Positions 1 through 7,038 of a stretch of 24,732 bases of DNA are shown one piece after another. The stretch comes from an uncultured Paludibacter sp. (lineage in GTDB: Bacteria > Bacteroidota > Bacteroidia > Bacteroidales > Paludibacteraceae), in assembly GCA_937927845.1 (NCBI GenBank), contig CALFXE010000207.1, positions 1 to 24,732 of the forward strand. Reading direction: 5' to 3'. Below the pieces are notes generated by a model. The model saw only the letters and a program-made list of their open reading frames with translations. It had not been told where the DNA came from and ran no database searches. Numbering within the stretch: position 1 is the first letter of the stretch; every line of letters begins with the position of its first letter. The position numbers were made by a program, and so were the translations under genes.

Positions 1-54
1 CATCAAGAGGGGTCAATATCACCGGAACGAGGGGTCAACATTACCGGAATATCC
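1..54. repeat. Tandem 22-bp repeat, probable IS21-type insertion end
   Basis: Two adjacent 22-bp units (9-30 and 31-52) share the pattern GGGGTCAAYATYACCGGAA. The same sequence with one unit fewer recurs inverted at 24311-24343. Short, repeated, transposase-binding units at the ends are known for IS21-family elements, and this motif resembles IS21-type ends seen in Bacteroides. No istA or istB gene lies inside the window, so the family name is an inference. The element body, if present, would lie to the left of position 1. Confidence 0.45.
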
Positions 55-225
55 AATATAAGAAACGATTCTTTGAATATCACGTGAAAAAGAGGGATTG
101 TTTGCGTATTTAGTGATAAATTTTATAAACTCATTATTTTCCTCATTTTCGAAAAGAATTGAGTATATCGTTACGTTGGTACATTGCTCTACAATTTCAA
201 GTGTAAAGTTTTTTCTTGTCTTCAC
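52..225 (-). pseudogene. 5' fragment of a possible RelE/Gp49-like toxin gene, cut by the repeat
   Basis: Reading leftwards from a GTG at 223-225, the frame is open for about 58 codons until it runs into the 22-bp repeat. The peptide contains IYSILFENEENNEFIKFI and then a basic helix ending SRDIQRIVSYI, which reminds me of the N-terminal part of RelE/ParE or Gp49-type toxins. A TAnnTTTG element (TACCTTTG, 250 to 243 on the minus strand) would place transcription start roughly 10 nt before the GTG. The frame continues upstream to a TTG at 330, so the true start is uncertain. The rest of the gene is missing. The family assignment is weak; that this is a truncated gene at an insertion junction is somewhat better supported. 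Confidence 0.3.
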
Positions 226-354
226 TTTTAAGTTAAGTACTACAAAGGTACAATTTTTTATTTGCAAAAAGATATTTTCTGATATTATTTTAGCAAAAGT
301 AGCATTTTTTTCTGATATTGACGCAAACAAAAACGCAATCTACCCTCTACCTAC

Positions 355-555
355 CCCACTTCAGGTTGGTGGCTCTTCCTGATACCGGCAGTCACATTAG
401 TCACCATCTACGGAATAAGATTCAGATTGATCAAACGAAATTCACTTGACTCAATTCATTTGCAAAACGATGAATCCCTGTTTCAATTTTCCGGATCGTT
501 TCCGGACGAGGTTTTTTCACACCGTTCAAATAATGACTTAACTGGCGTTGATTGA
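355..555 (+). pseudogene. Possible C-terminal remnant of a MacB/FtsX-type ABC permease
   Basis: The plus-strand frame that includes 364-366 reads GWWLFLIPAVTLVTIYGIRF followed by a basic stretch and NSLDSIHLQND. This resembles the last transmembrane helix and the typical 'NPV-x-SLR' tail of FtsX-like ABC permeases of Bacteroidetes. Only this tail is present. Nothing upstream continues it, and the reading frame then overlaps hicB on the other strand until the TGA at 553-555, beyond where such proteins normally end. I read it as a gene fragment left by rearrangement. It could be chance similarity, because hydrophobic frames are common opposite other genes. Confidence 0.25.
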
Positions 556-844
556 TACCGGTAATTTTTTCCAATCCGGATAACGAAAGCACATCCGAGT
601 AGTGAGCTAAGAAAGAAGCCACATCATATTTAAACGTAAATTCCAAATCTTCCGGAAACACTTTTCCTTTTTTGGCGTACAACTCTTTCATTTCAGCCAC
701 CGACACATAAAAGTCATCAATACATTCCTGTACTGAATGTCCTTCACCTAATAATCCGAACGACAATCCATATTCTTTGTCGGGATCGATAACGGCTTCA
801 AAACGCTTATCGGGAGCAGTTTCAATAATTACATCTATTTTCAT
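431..844 (-). CDS. hicB: HicB-family antitoxin with C-terminal helix-turn-helix
   Basis: A 137-residue protein. The N-terminal half (about 1-75) has the HicB pattern of a beta-rich domain followed by a helix that includes HSVQECIDDFYVSVAEMKELY. The C-terminal half (about 85-130) is a DNA-binding helix-turn-helix containing GLEKITGINQRQLSHYLNG. HicB antitoxins bind and block the HicA mRNA interferase and repress their own operon. The start ATG at 842-844 has a clear purine-rich ribosome site (GGAGG) 6 nt upstream. It lies 28 bp downstream of the hicA reading frame on the same strand, the usual hicA-hicB order. The antitoxin is intact although the toxin gene is broken, so it may now act only as a repressor or as protection against related toxins. 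Confidence 0.85.
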   Translation of the reverse strand: MKIDVIIETAPDKRFEAVIDPDKEYGLSFGLLGEGHSVQECIDDFYVSVAEMKELYAKKGKVFPEDLEFTFKYDVASFLAHYSDVLSLSGLEKITGINQRQLSHYLNGVKKPRPETIRKIETGIHRFANELSQVNFV

Positions 845-872
845 GTTTTTTCCTCCGTTTTTTCCTCAGTGA

Positions 873-1061
873 TTAAAGTTTAACCCCTGAGTTTTTACTA
901 ATTGATTTCATTGTTCCGAATTTTGCTTCTTCAGCTCTGTGATAGCTGAGTGGAAACTCCTTTCCGGTAATAGGGCCATACTATATCGGGTGTTTTCCTC
1001 CATCGTAAACCCGGTAACAATCGGCTTTTTTCAGTTTTCTTTCAATCTCTGAATACTTCAT
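873..1061 (-). pseudogene. hicA: HicA-family toxin gene interrupted by one nonsense codon
   Basis: The minus strand from the ATG at 1059-1061 encodes 62 positions that fit HicA end to end: MKYSEIERKLKKADCY, then a GGKHPI segment carrying the conserved histidine (His24), then YGPITGKEFPL and a C-terminal SISKNSGVKL. The single problem is codon 27 (981-983), which is TAG. In HicA relatives this position in the 'HPIW-x-PITG' segment is normally tryptophan (TGG), so one G-to-A change explains it. No frame change is needed. HicA is a small double-stranded-RNA-binding-fold mRNA interferase. The truncated 26-residue product would lack most of the fold. A sequencing error or amber readthrough are the alternatives. 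Confidence 0.8.
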
Positions 1062-1085
1062 AATGTCAATATTCTTTTGATCAAT

Positions 1086-1103
1086 ACACTACAAAAGTAG
1101 TGT
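1086..1103 (-). promoter_or_regulatory. hicAB promoter element with overlapping operator palindrome
   Basis: A perfect inverted repeat, ACACTAC-AAAA-GTAGTGT, lies 25 bp upstream of the hicA start. On the minus strand it contains TACTTTTG, which matches the Bacteroidetes -7 box TAnnTTTG. A dyad sitting on the promoter is what is expected for HicB autorepression. I see no clear TTTG at the -33 position. One arm and the following TTTAATACTAT recur at 1218-1244. Confidence 0.5.
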
Positions 1104-1182
1104 GTTTAATACTATTTAGTTATTCCGATGATATGCTCCCACTTGTTAAATTATCACATATTATCATTTTTCCATAAAAAGG

Positions 1183-1214
1183 TTTGGCGATTGAATTATT
1201 ATACCTTACATTTG
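1183..1214 (+). promoter_or_regulatory. Bacteroidetes-type promoter for the MauE-like/DUF6520 transcript
   Basis: TTTG (1183-1186), exactly 20 nt, then TACATTTG (1207-1214) gives a full match to the Bacteroidetes sigma-ABfr consensus. Transcription would start near 1220, leaving a leader of about 155 nt before the GTG at 1376. That leader holds a GTAGTGTGTT...TTTAATACTAT copy of the hicAB upstream sequence (1218-1244) and a small hairpin (1302-1320, AGAAAC/GTTTCT). The stretch 1104-1182 between the two promoters holds nothing else I can identify. Confidence 0.65.
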
Positions 1215-1375
1215 CACGTAGTGTGTTGTGTTATTTAATACTATAGAATTTAGATTCTTATAATATCTAAATATCTGCCAGCGCGTTGATTTCTGCAATC
1301 AAGAAACAATATATGTTTCTATCGGATGTGAAGCATTATTTTATTTTTATGTAAGAGTGACCGAAGGGTGTTGAT

Positions 1376-2832
1376 GTGAAAAAGATTCTGTCAAGGAACC
1401 GCAACGTAATTGTACAAATAATCTGTTACTTGTATGTGCTCCTTTTTATTTATGCGGCCATTAGTAAATAGCCCCGTCCGTCATCATCGCCGAACTGCTT
1501 ATCGCACTGCTGCTATGCTTCAAGGCCACCCGGCTCACCGGCCTGTATGCCTCCCTCTTCCTGATGGTCGCCTTTACGGCGTACATTTACCTGATACTCA
1601 ATTACAGCGATTTTATCCCCTGTTCCTGCGGGGGGATCATCGAAAAACTGGGCTGGACGGAGCACCTGGTCTTCAATATCGGCTTTGCCGTCCTGGCACT
1701 GGCCGCCATTGTATTGGCGGAAAAGGGGAAAGGCACGCCTGCCGTCGCCGTTGTCCTGAAAAGCGTGCTGCCTTCCCTTGCGGCTGCGGGTGTGGTAGTG
1801 GCATTGTTCCTGTCGTCCGAGCACATCATGAAAAAAGAGAACAACTTTATCCGGAGGTTCGGGCAACATCCCATAAGGGACGAGAAGGCGTTCGACCTGG
1901 GCGCCAACTCCTATTACTTTGCCGGCATTGCCGACGGACAGGTCTATCTGGGGAACGTGACCGCACCGTTGATGCTCACCACCGTGGACACCGCCTTGAC
2001 AGCGAAAAAGGCCGTGAAGATCCGGCTGGACGACACCTCGCATCCGTTCCGCTCCCTGCAAATGAAGGTGGAACCTCCCTGTTTCTACCTGTATGACGGG
2101 AGTGTGCCGGTCATTTACCGGGGGCAGTTGGGTGATTCGCTGGCCCGCACCGTCAGTTTTGAAGACGCCTATTTTTCCCAACTGGAGCCCATGGACTCCG
2201 CAAATTTCGCCTTCAGGACACAGAGTGCCGAAACAAAGGCGCAGGTATTGGGGAAACTCGCGCTGGACCGGGAGCCGAAAGTAACGCTCAATCACGAACT
2301 GCTGGAAAAGCAGGTGGACGGGGTGTTCGATACGGACGGGCAGTTGCTCCGGGACGATGTGACCGGCGAACCGGTCTATATCTATTTTTACCGGAACGAA
2401 TTTTTAGTGATGGACAGCAGCCTGCACCTTTCCCGGAGGTTGCACACCATCGACACCATATCCAGGGCGCAGGTGCAGGTGCGTTCACTTTCCGGCGGAC
2501 AACACAAGATGGGCGCGCCCCCGTTGCAGGTCAATAAGAGGTCGGTCGTGCATGGCCGGGTGCTGTTCAACGAATCCAACCTCATGGGAAAATTCGAATC
2601 CCGGGAGATGTGGAGCCGGGCAGCCGTTGTCGACATGTACAGGACCGACAGGCAGGAGTATCTGGGCAGTTTTTATGTGCACAACCGCGGAAGCCATAAG
2701 ATGGCCCGGATGATCGTCACGGACAGGCATTTCTTTGTCCTGTCCGGCAGTGAAATCGTGCGTTACCGTTTTGCGCAGCCGGTAACACGCCATTTCATTA
2801 TAACAGGGGAAACAAAAACCCCCGCAGAGTAA
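1376..2832 (+). pseudogene. MauE/DoxX-type redox-associated membrane protein gene with an internal 5' deletion
   Basis: From the GTG at 1376 the first 31 codons encode a typical start (basic residues, then VIVQIICYLYVLLFIYAAIS), but a TAG follows at 1469-1471. The continuation is in a different frame, open from 1468, beginning PSVIIAELLIALLLCF. It then carries the family landmarks: a further membrane helix, the cysteine pair in PCSCGG, another helix, and a long soluble C-terminal region resembling periplasmic repeat domains found behind MauE in Bacteroidetes. From memory of this family, roughly 30-40 residues covering the end of helix 1 and its loop are missing at the junction, with a frame change. 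The longest uninterrupted product would start at the ATG at 1564 (422 residues) and lack the first helices. MauE-like proteins are thought to support disulfide formation in partner proteins. The DUF6520-like gene follows 25 bp downstream. Confidence 0.7.
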
Positions 2833-2857
2833 TCAATCATCTAATTCTTTTTTTAAG

Positions 2858-3133
2858 ATGAAAAAGTTTAAAAAATTCATTTTGCCGGCAGTAGTCGTAC
2901 TGATGGGAGCCGGCGCCGCTTTTGCAACCAATGCAGCAAAAGTGAGTGACAGTAGTTCGGAAGACGGGTATTATTTTGATAATACCACGGATCAATGTGA
3001 AATGAAAAGGAGTGACTGTAGCCATACGGGTATCATAGCCTGCACATGGGTGGATAACAACAAAACATCTCACGACCTCTACGAGCTAAGTGGAACCAGT
3101 TGTGTCCGATTGTTGTTTGAACCTGAACAATAG
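2858..3133 (+). CDS. Small secreted cysteine-containing protein, DUF6520-like
   Basis: A 91-residue protein with a clean signal peptide: lysine-rich start, hydrophobic core ILPAVVVLMGAGAAFA, and a likely cut around residue 24-27. The mature part of about 65 residues has four cysteines (in QCEM, SDCS, ACTW and SCVR), enough for two disulfides. The arrangement MauE-like membrane protein followed by a short exported cysteine protein is recurrent in Bacteroidetes. I associate this signal-peptide type with DUF6520, whose function is unknown to me. It is the last gene of the rightward transcript and ends just before a strong terminator. Since the upstream MauE-like gene looks broken, correct folding of this protein may be affected if it depends on that partner. 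Confidence 0.65.
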   Translation: MKKFKKFILPAVVVLMGAGAAFATNAAKVSDSSSEDGYYFDNTTDQCEMKRSDCSHTGIIACTWVDNNKTSHDLYELSGTSCVRLLFEPEQ

Positions 3134-3144
3134 GTCTTTGAAAG

Positions 3145-3182
3145 AAGGTGCCCAAAGAGCGGACGAGCTCTTTGGGCGCCTT
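3145..3182. terminator. Bidirectional intrinsic terminator between converging operons
   Basis: AAGGTGCCCAAAGAGC (3145-3160) and GCTCTTTGGGCGCCTT (3167-3182) form a 16-bp stem with one T-G pairing and a 6-nt loop. It begins 11 bp after the DUF6520-like stop codon and lies 2 bp from the S9 peptidase stop, so it can end transcription from both sides. Confidence 0.8.
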
Positions 3183-3184
3183 GC

Positions 3185-5656
3185 TTACTGTTCAATCCAC
3201 TCCACGCCTTTCTTCCCTTTCAGGTAATAATCGAACCAATCCAATATCCGTAAAGATAAATCGTTACATGCCTCCTGAGAATTAAAAGCATGTCCTTCTC
3301 CGGGATAAAACAGGGCAACCACCTTTTTCCGATTCCGTTTCAGCCCGATGTAGAACTCCATGGTCTGCTCCCAATAGATATTCTGATCCTTCTTGCCTGT
3401 CCATAATAAGATGGGGGCGTTCACCCGATCCACATAATGGATGGGATTATTTTGAAAGTAAAGCTGCTTGTCTTCACTGAAACTCCTTTTCATTTCATAT
3501 TGTCCGGTCTCAAATTGCCAGTAAAAAGGTCTCCAGAAATTGTTGTTATAAGAAAAATAGGAACGGACAATGTCACTGTTGCCGGCCCCGGCAACATAGG
3601 TTGCGAAGCGGTTGGAGTGGGTGGCGATGAAATTGGTCTCGTACCCTCCGTGCGAGAACCCGAAAAGGCCGATCCGACTTTTATCAATACGAGGGTTGTC
3701 TTCCAACGCATCCAGGGCATGGTGCACACAGTCCAAAGCGGATAATCCGGGACCCTTTTCTCCATAAACGATATCGGGGAAATAGACAAAATATCCCTTT
3801 TCCAACAGCAACCTGAGATTGAACCCATCGCTGTTTGCCGTGCTGAATGCTGCTATCGGATATTTATTGGGTTTCCGGCTTTGTATCTTATAAATATTCA
3901 ACACCATCGGATATTTACCGGAAGGGTCATAGTTTAACGGATAATAAAGAATACCTTTCAGGGGAATGCCGTCGCTGTTGGTATAAGAGATCGTTTCCTG
4001 TTTGAGGGATAAGATGGCACTGTCGGTTTCGTTGCTTTGAAACAGCACGGTCGGGTCTTTTCCCGGTTCCTTATATACAAGCCGTGGGGGAAGGTTATAG
4101 TTTTCTTCACTATAATAAAAATGCGCGTAATCCTCGTCGTACCTCAGCTCTTGTATATTCATATCGGTAAATGGCACGAGTGTCTTATTCTTACCGTTTT
4201 TGTATAAGATATAGGCGCTTTTATTTTCATTGGGGTCATACAGCCTGAGCAGCACCGGTTTTTTCGGATCGATGGTTTTCTGGTCAATCCTTTCGGTGAT
4301 ATTTTTCGAAGTCCCGTTGAGGATTGTCACCCGGCAGCCTTCAAAGTCGATGAGCTTCGACAACCTGTTTTCCTCCGAAATATAGCTCCATAAACCGCCA
4401 TCCCCGTCAAAAAGGACACTTTTCCCGTCTGGTGTAAAATAAGGATTGCCCAACCCATTTCCGGCAATAACCTTTTTCGTGTCTTTTGCAACATGATACG
4501 CGTACCAGTTTTTGTCCTTGCCATATAAGATATATTCCCCGCCGGGTGAGGCATACAACGATTTTATGGTATCCATCAGGGTGTAAGAATCTTTCAGGTG
4601 GTCGTAGATATCAATGATCATTTTGGGAGAAGCGGTGATATAATCCTGCAAAAGAGAACGGTCAACACTCACGAAATAACGTCCGTCGCCCAGGCTCGCT
4701 TGTTCCAGGGCAGAATCCGCGCCTACCTGCTCGATCTGTTTTGCCACGGGTTTCCAGATATAAAAAGCGTACACAGGGTGTGGGTAGAATTTTTTCTCCA
4801 ACCGGTAATCATTCCCGTGCCAGATATCGACTACCGACGTATCCTGTTTCTCGTAGTCGGCCACTACTTTGAGAAAATAACTATTCTCCTCTCCGGTGGT
4901 TTCCGTAAATACCTGTTGAAGGCTTACGGGCAACACATCCTGTAAAGGATACGCCGCCTTAGTATTGAGATCGAGATAGACAACATCCATGGCCATACTT
5001 TCCGGGGCCTGTTCATGGATCATGACACCTTGCCGCGCGGGATATATGTCCAGGAACTTGATTTCCCAGGGAGAACAATATAACTGTTCCTTGCCTTTAT
5101 CGTCCAGCCGCACAAGGTAAGAATCTCCATTTTCCTCTTTGGTAATCACATATACCCGGTCATCTTCAGTAACAATAAATCGGGTCGCGTGATCGACAGA
5201 TTGCAGCAACTTACCCGAAGTGTCATACAACCCGACCCTGTTATCCGCCTTTTCATTGTAGTGCAACACAAATAACCCATTTTTTCTGAGTGCTTTCATA
5301 TCCTTTACATACTCGTAACAGATGCCGGTCTGCTTTTGCAGGTTCCTTAATTCCGCCGATTCCCGGTTGCGCGTCAATAAATGGTTATTATCAGGGAAAA
5401 AGGGTTCACCTATGATTGCTCTGTGGCCTATTACCTTTCCGGGATGCCGTTTATCAAGGATCAGGATCGTGTCACGGTTCAGGTCATACCATTTGCAGAA
5501 AATAAACCATCTTCCATCTTCGCTCATTTTCAAACTCAACATTTTATAGTGCCTGTCCGCAAGCCGTTGCAGCTCATCCTTACTGTTTTGCGCGTCCAGT
5601 TTCAGGTCTGAGAATAGCAGCAGGCATAAGGAAAATAATAGAAATAGATTTCTCAT
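3185..5656 (-). CDS. Secreted S9-family (prolyl oligopeptidase-type) peptidase
   Basis: About 823 residues from the ATG at 5656. A TTG two codons upstream also opens the frame, but the ATG lies 2 nt after the susD stop and is the better start. A signal peptide (MRNLFLLFSLCLLLFSDLKL) is followed by a long beta-propeller-like region and a C-terminal alpha/beta-hydrolase domain. The catalytic triad is visible, numbering from the ATG: nucleophile Ser668 in GFSHGG, Asp757 in KKDQ and His789 in GEGHAF, with spacing typical of the family. The enzyme should cleave short peptides in the periplasm or at the cell surface. It is the last gene of susC-susD-peptidase, recalling the RagAB-type pairing of an outer-membrane peptide importer with a peptidase. 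The exact specificity (dipeptidyl, oligopeptidyl or acyl-aminoacyl) cannot be told from the sequence. Confidence 0.9.
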   Translation of the reverse strand: MRNLFLLFSLCLLLFSDLKLDAQNSKDELQRLADRHYKMLSLKMSEDGRWFIFCKWYDLNRDTILILDKRHPGKVIGHRAIIGEPFFPDNNHLLTRNRESAELRNLQKQTGICYEYVKDMKALRKNGLFVLHYNEKADNRVGLYDTSGKLLQSVDHATRFIVTEDDRVYVITKEENGDSYLVRLDDKGKEQLYCSPWEIKFLDIYPARQGVMIHEQAPESMAMDVVYLDLNTKAAYPLQDVLPVSLQQVFTETTGEENSYFLKVVADYEKQDTSVVDIWHGNDYRLEKKFYPHPVYAFYIWKPVAKQIEQVGADSALEQASLGDGRYFVSVDRSLLQDYITASPKMIIDIYDHLKDSYTLMDTIKSLYASPGGEYILYGKDKNWYAYHVAKDTKKVIAGNGLGNPYFTPDGKSVLFDGDGGLWSYISEENRLSKLIDFEGCRVTILNGTSKNITERIDQKTIDPKKPVLLRLYDPNENKSAYILYKNGKNKTLVPFTDMNIQELRYDEDYAHFYYSEENYNLPPRLVYKEPGKDPTVLFQSNETDSAILSLKQETISYTNSDGIPLKGILYYPLNYDPSGKYPMVLNIYKIQSRKPNKYPIAAFSTANSDGFNLRLLLEKGYFVYFPDIVYGEKGPGLSALDCVHHALDALEDNPRIDKSRIGLFGFSHGGYETNFIATHSNRFATYVAGAGNSDIVRSYFSYNNNFWRPFYWQFETGQYEMKRSFSEDKQLYFQNNPIHYVDRVNAPILLWTGKKDQNIYWEQTMEFYIGLKRNRKKVVALFYPGEGHAFNSQEACNDLSLRILDWFDYYLKGKKGVEWIEQ

Positions 5657-5658
5657 GA

Positions 5659-7026
5659 TCAATATCCGGTATTTTGGGGGTATAGATTAGGATTCAGCAA
5701 AAGTTCGTTCCGGGGGATCGGCCATACCTGTTTGTAGTCCTTCCAGTCCGGTTTCAGGGCGCTTAACTCATTCAGCCTCCCCCACCGTTTCAGATCAAGG
5801 AAGCGGTGACCGGACTCGGTAAAGAATTCCCGCCGTTTTTCGGCCAGGAGTTCGTCGATAAAAGCCTCTTGGGACAATGATGTCAACGGGATTAACCCTG
5901 CCCTTTCGCGTGAGGCATTCAGGTAGGGTAAAGCTTCGTCCACCTTGTTTTGCCGGGCAAGCGCCTCGGCCATGATAAAGTAAGCCTCTTCCAGCCGAAA
6001 GACAATGGAGTATTCATTTGCGTTGTTCTCCCTGTTTTTGTATTTATAAGGCCGGTACCACGACTGGCCGTTCACAGTTACTTCAGCTATCCATACCTGT
6101 TTGCGGAGGTCGTTATCGGCAAAAGAGCCCACCAAGTTTGCGGTCAGTATATAATTATTGGGAGCAGAACCTGTGAAAAAGTAGAAAGCAGCTTCGCTTG
6201 TTGCATCCCCATTGTTCTGCGGTTTCAGTTGCCAAAGGATATGCTTGCCCGATTTATGGAATACCTCATTAATATCCGCCTCATATTGGTAGAGGGGAGA
6301 CTGAAGAATATTTTTCGCTGTCTGTTCCGCCAGCAGCCAGTCTTCCCGGAGCAGGCAAATACGGGCCAGGAGCAGTTGCGCAGCTTTCCGGTTGGGATAG
6401 ATCCGTTCCGCGTCGCGGTAATCGTCTTCTAACAAGGTAACTGCTTCCATCATATCCTTCTCCAACTGTGTCAATAATACAGAAGCTTCCGTTTTGCCGA
6501 TCGTCCGGTTGTATTCGTAGTCCAGGCTGGTCGTATAAGGAATGTCGCCAAAAAGCTGTTGCAGGTAAAAATAGAGCAACGACCGTACCAGCAACGCTTC
6601 CCCCTTGATCCGGTTTCTATCGTCGTCGGACAAGGTGGTCGATTGTTCCACGCCGTAAATAACGGCATTGGCATAATAAATTTGCTGATACGAGGCACTC
6701 CAGACGCTTGCTATGGCAATATTCGTTTCCTGTTGCTGGTTTTGGTAAATATCCATATATTGGTTCTGGTCATAATAATAACAGTCCAACTCATCGGCAT
6801 AAGCCCCGCAAAGAGAACCTGTTCCGATGTAACTTCCTCCTGTCAGGACAGACCGGTCCCGCACTTGGGTATATAGGTTTGCCAGCGCGGCATTGGCGGT
6901 TTGCACATCTTCAAACGCCTGGGGTGTGCCCAGCTGGTTCGAGGGATAGCCCACGTCGATCAGATCTTCACAGGCTGTGAACAATAACAACCCCACATAA
7001 ATAAACAGATATGATATTCGTTTCAT
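5659..7026 (-). CDS. SusD/RagB-family outer-membrane nutrient-binding lipoprotein
   Basis: A 455-residue lipoprotein. The signal ends in a lipobox LLFTAC with the lipidated Cys19. The body has the SusD/RagB pattern: an N-terminal region with YPSNQLGTPQAFEDVQTANAAL, a helical middle built like tetratricopeptide repeats, and a C-terminal segment containing RREFFTESGHRFLDLKRWG and WPIPRNELLLNPN, which is characteristic of the family. It forms the lid over the SusC channel and captures the substrate at the cell surface. It lies 12 bp downstream of susC and 2 bp upstream of the S9 peptidase start, so all three are probably co-transcribed. The peptidase neighbour suggests peptides rather than glycans as the substrate; no glycoside hydrolase is present nearby. 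Confidence 0.92.
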   Translation of the reverse strand: MKRISYLFIYVGLLLFTACEDLIDVGYPSNQLGTPQAFEDVQTANAALANLYTQVRDRSVLTGGSYIGTGSLCGAYADELDCYYYDQNQYMDIYQNQQQETNIAIASVWSASYQQIYYANAVIYGVEQSTTLSDDDRNRIKGEALLVRSLLYFYLQQLFGDIPYTTSLDYEYNRTIGKTEASVLLTQLEKDMMEAVTLLEDDYRDAERIYPNRKAAQLLLARICLLREDWLLAEQTAKNILQSPLYQYEADINEVFHKSGKHILWQLKPQNNGDATSEAAFYFFTGSAPNNYILTANLVGSFADNDLRKQVWIAEVTVNGQSWYRPYKYKNRENNANEYSIVFRLEEAYFIMAEALARQNKVDEALPYLNASRERAGLIPLTSLSQEAFIDELLAEKRREFFTESGHRFLDLKRWGRLNELSALKPDWKDYKQVWPIPRNELLLNPNLYPQNTGY

Positions 7027-7038
7027 ATTTTTAGATCT

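Noticed and set aside
1434..2490. Long overlapping frames on both strands of the MauE-like gene
   Set aside because: They are arginine/proline/glycine-rich shadows of a G+C-rich gene with no domain features.
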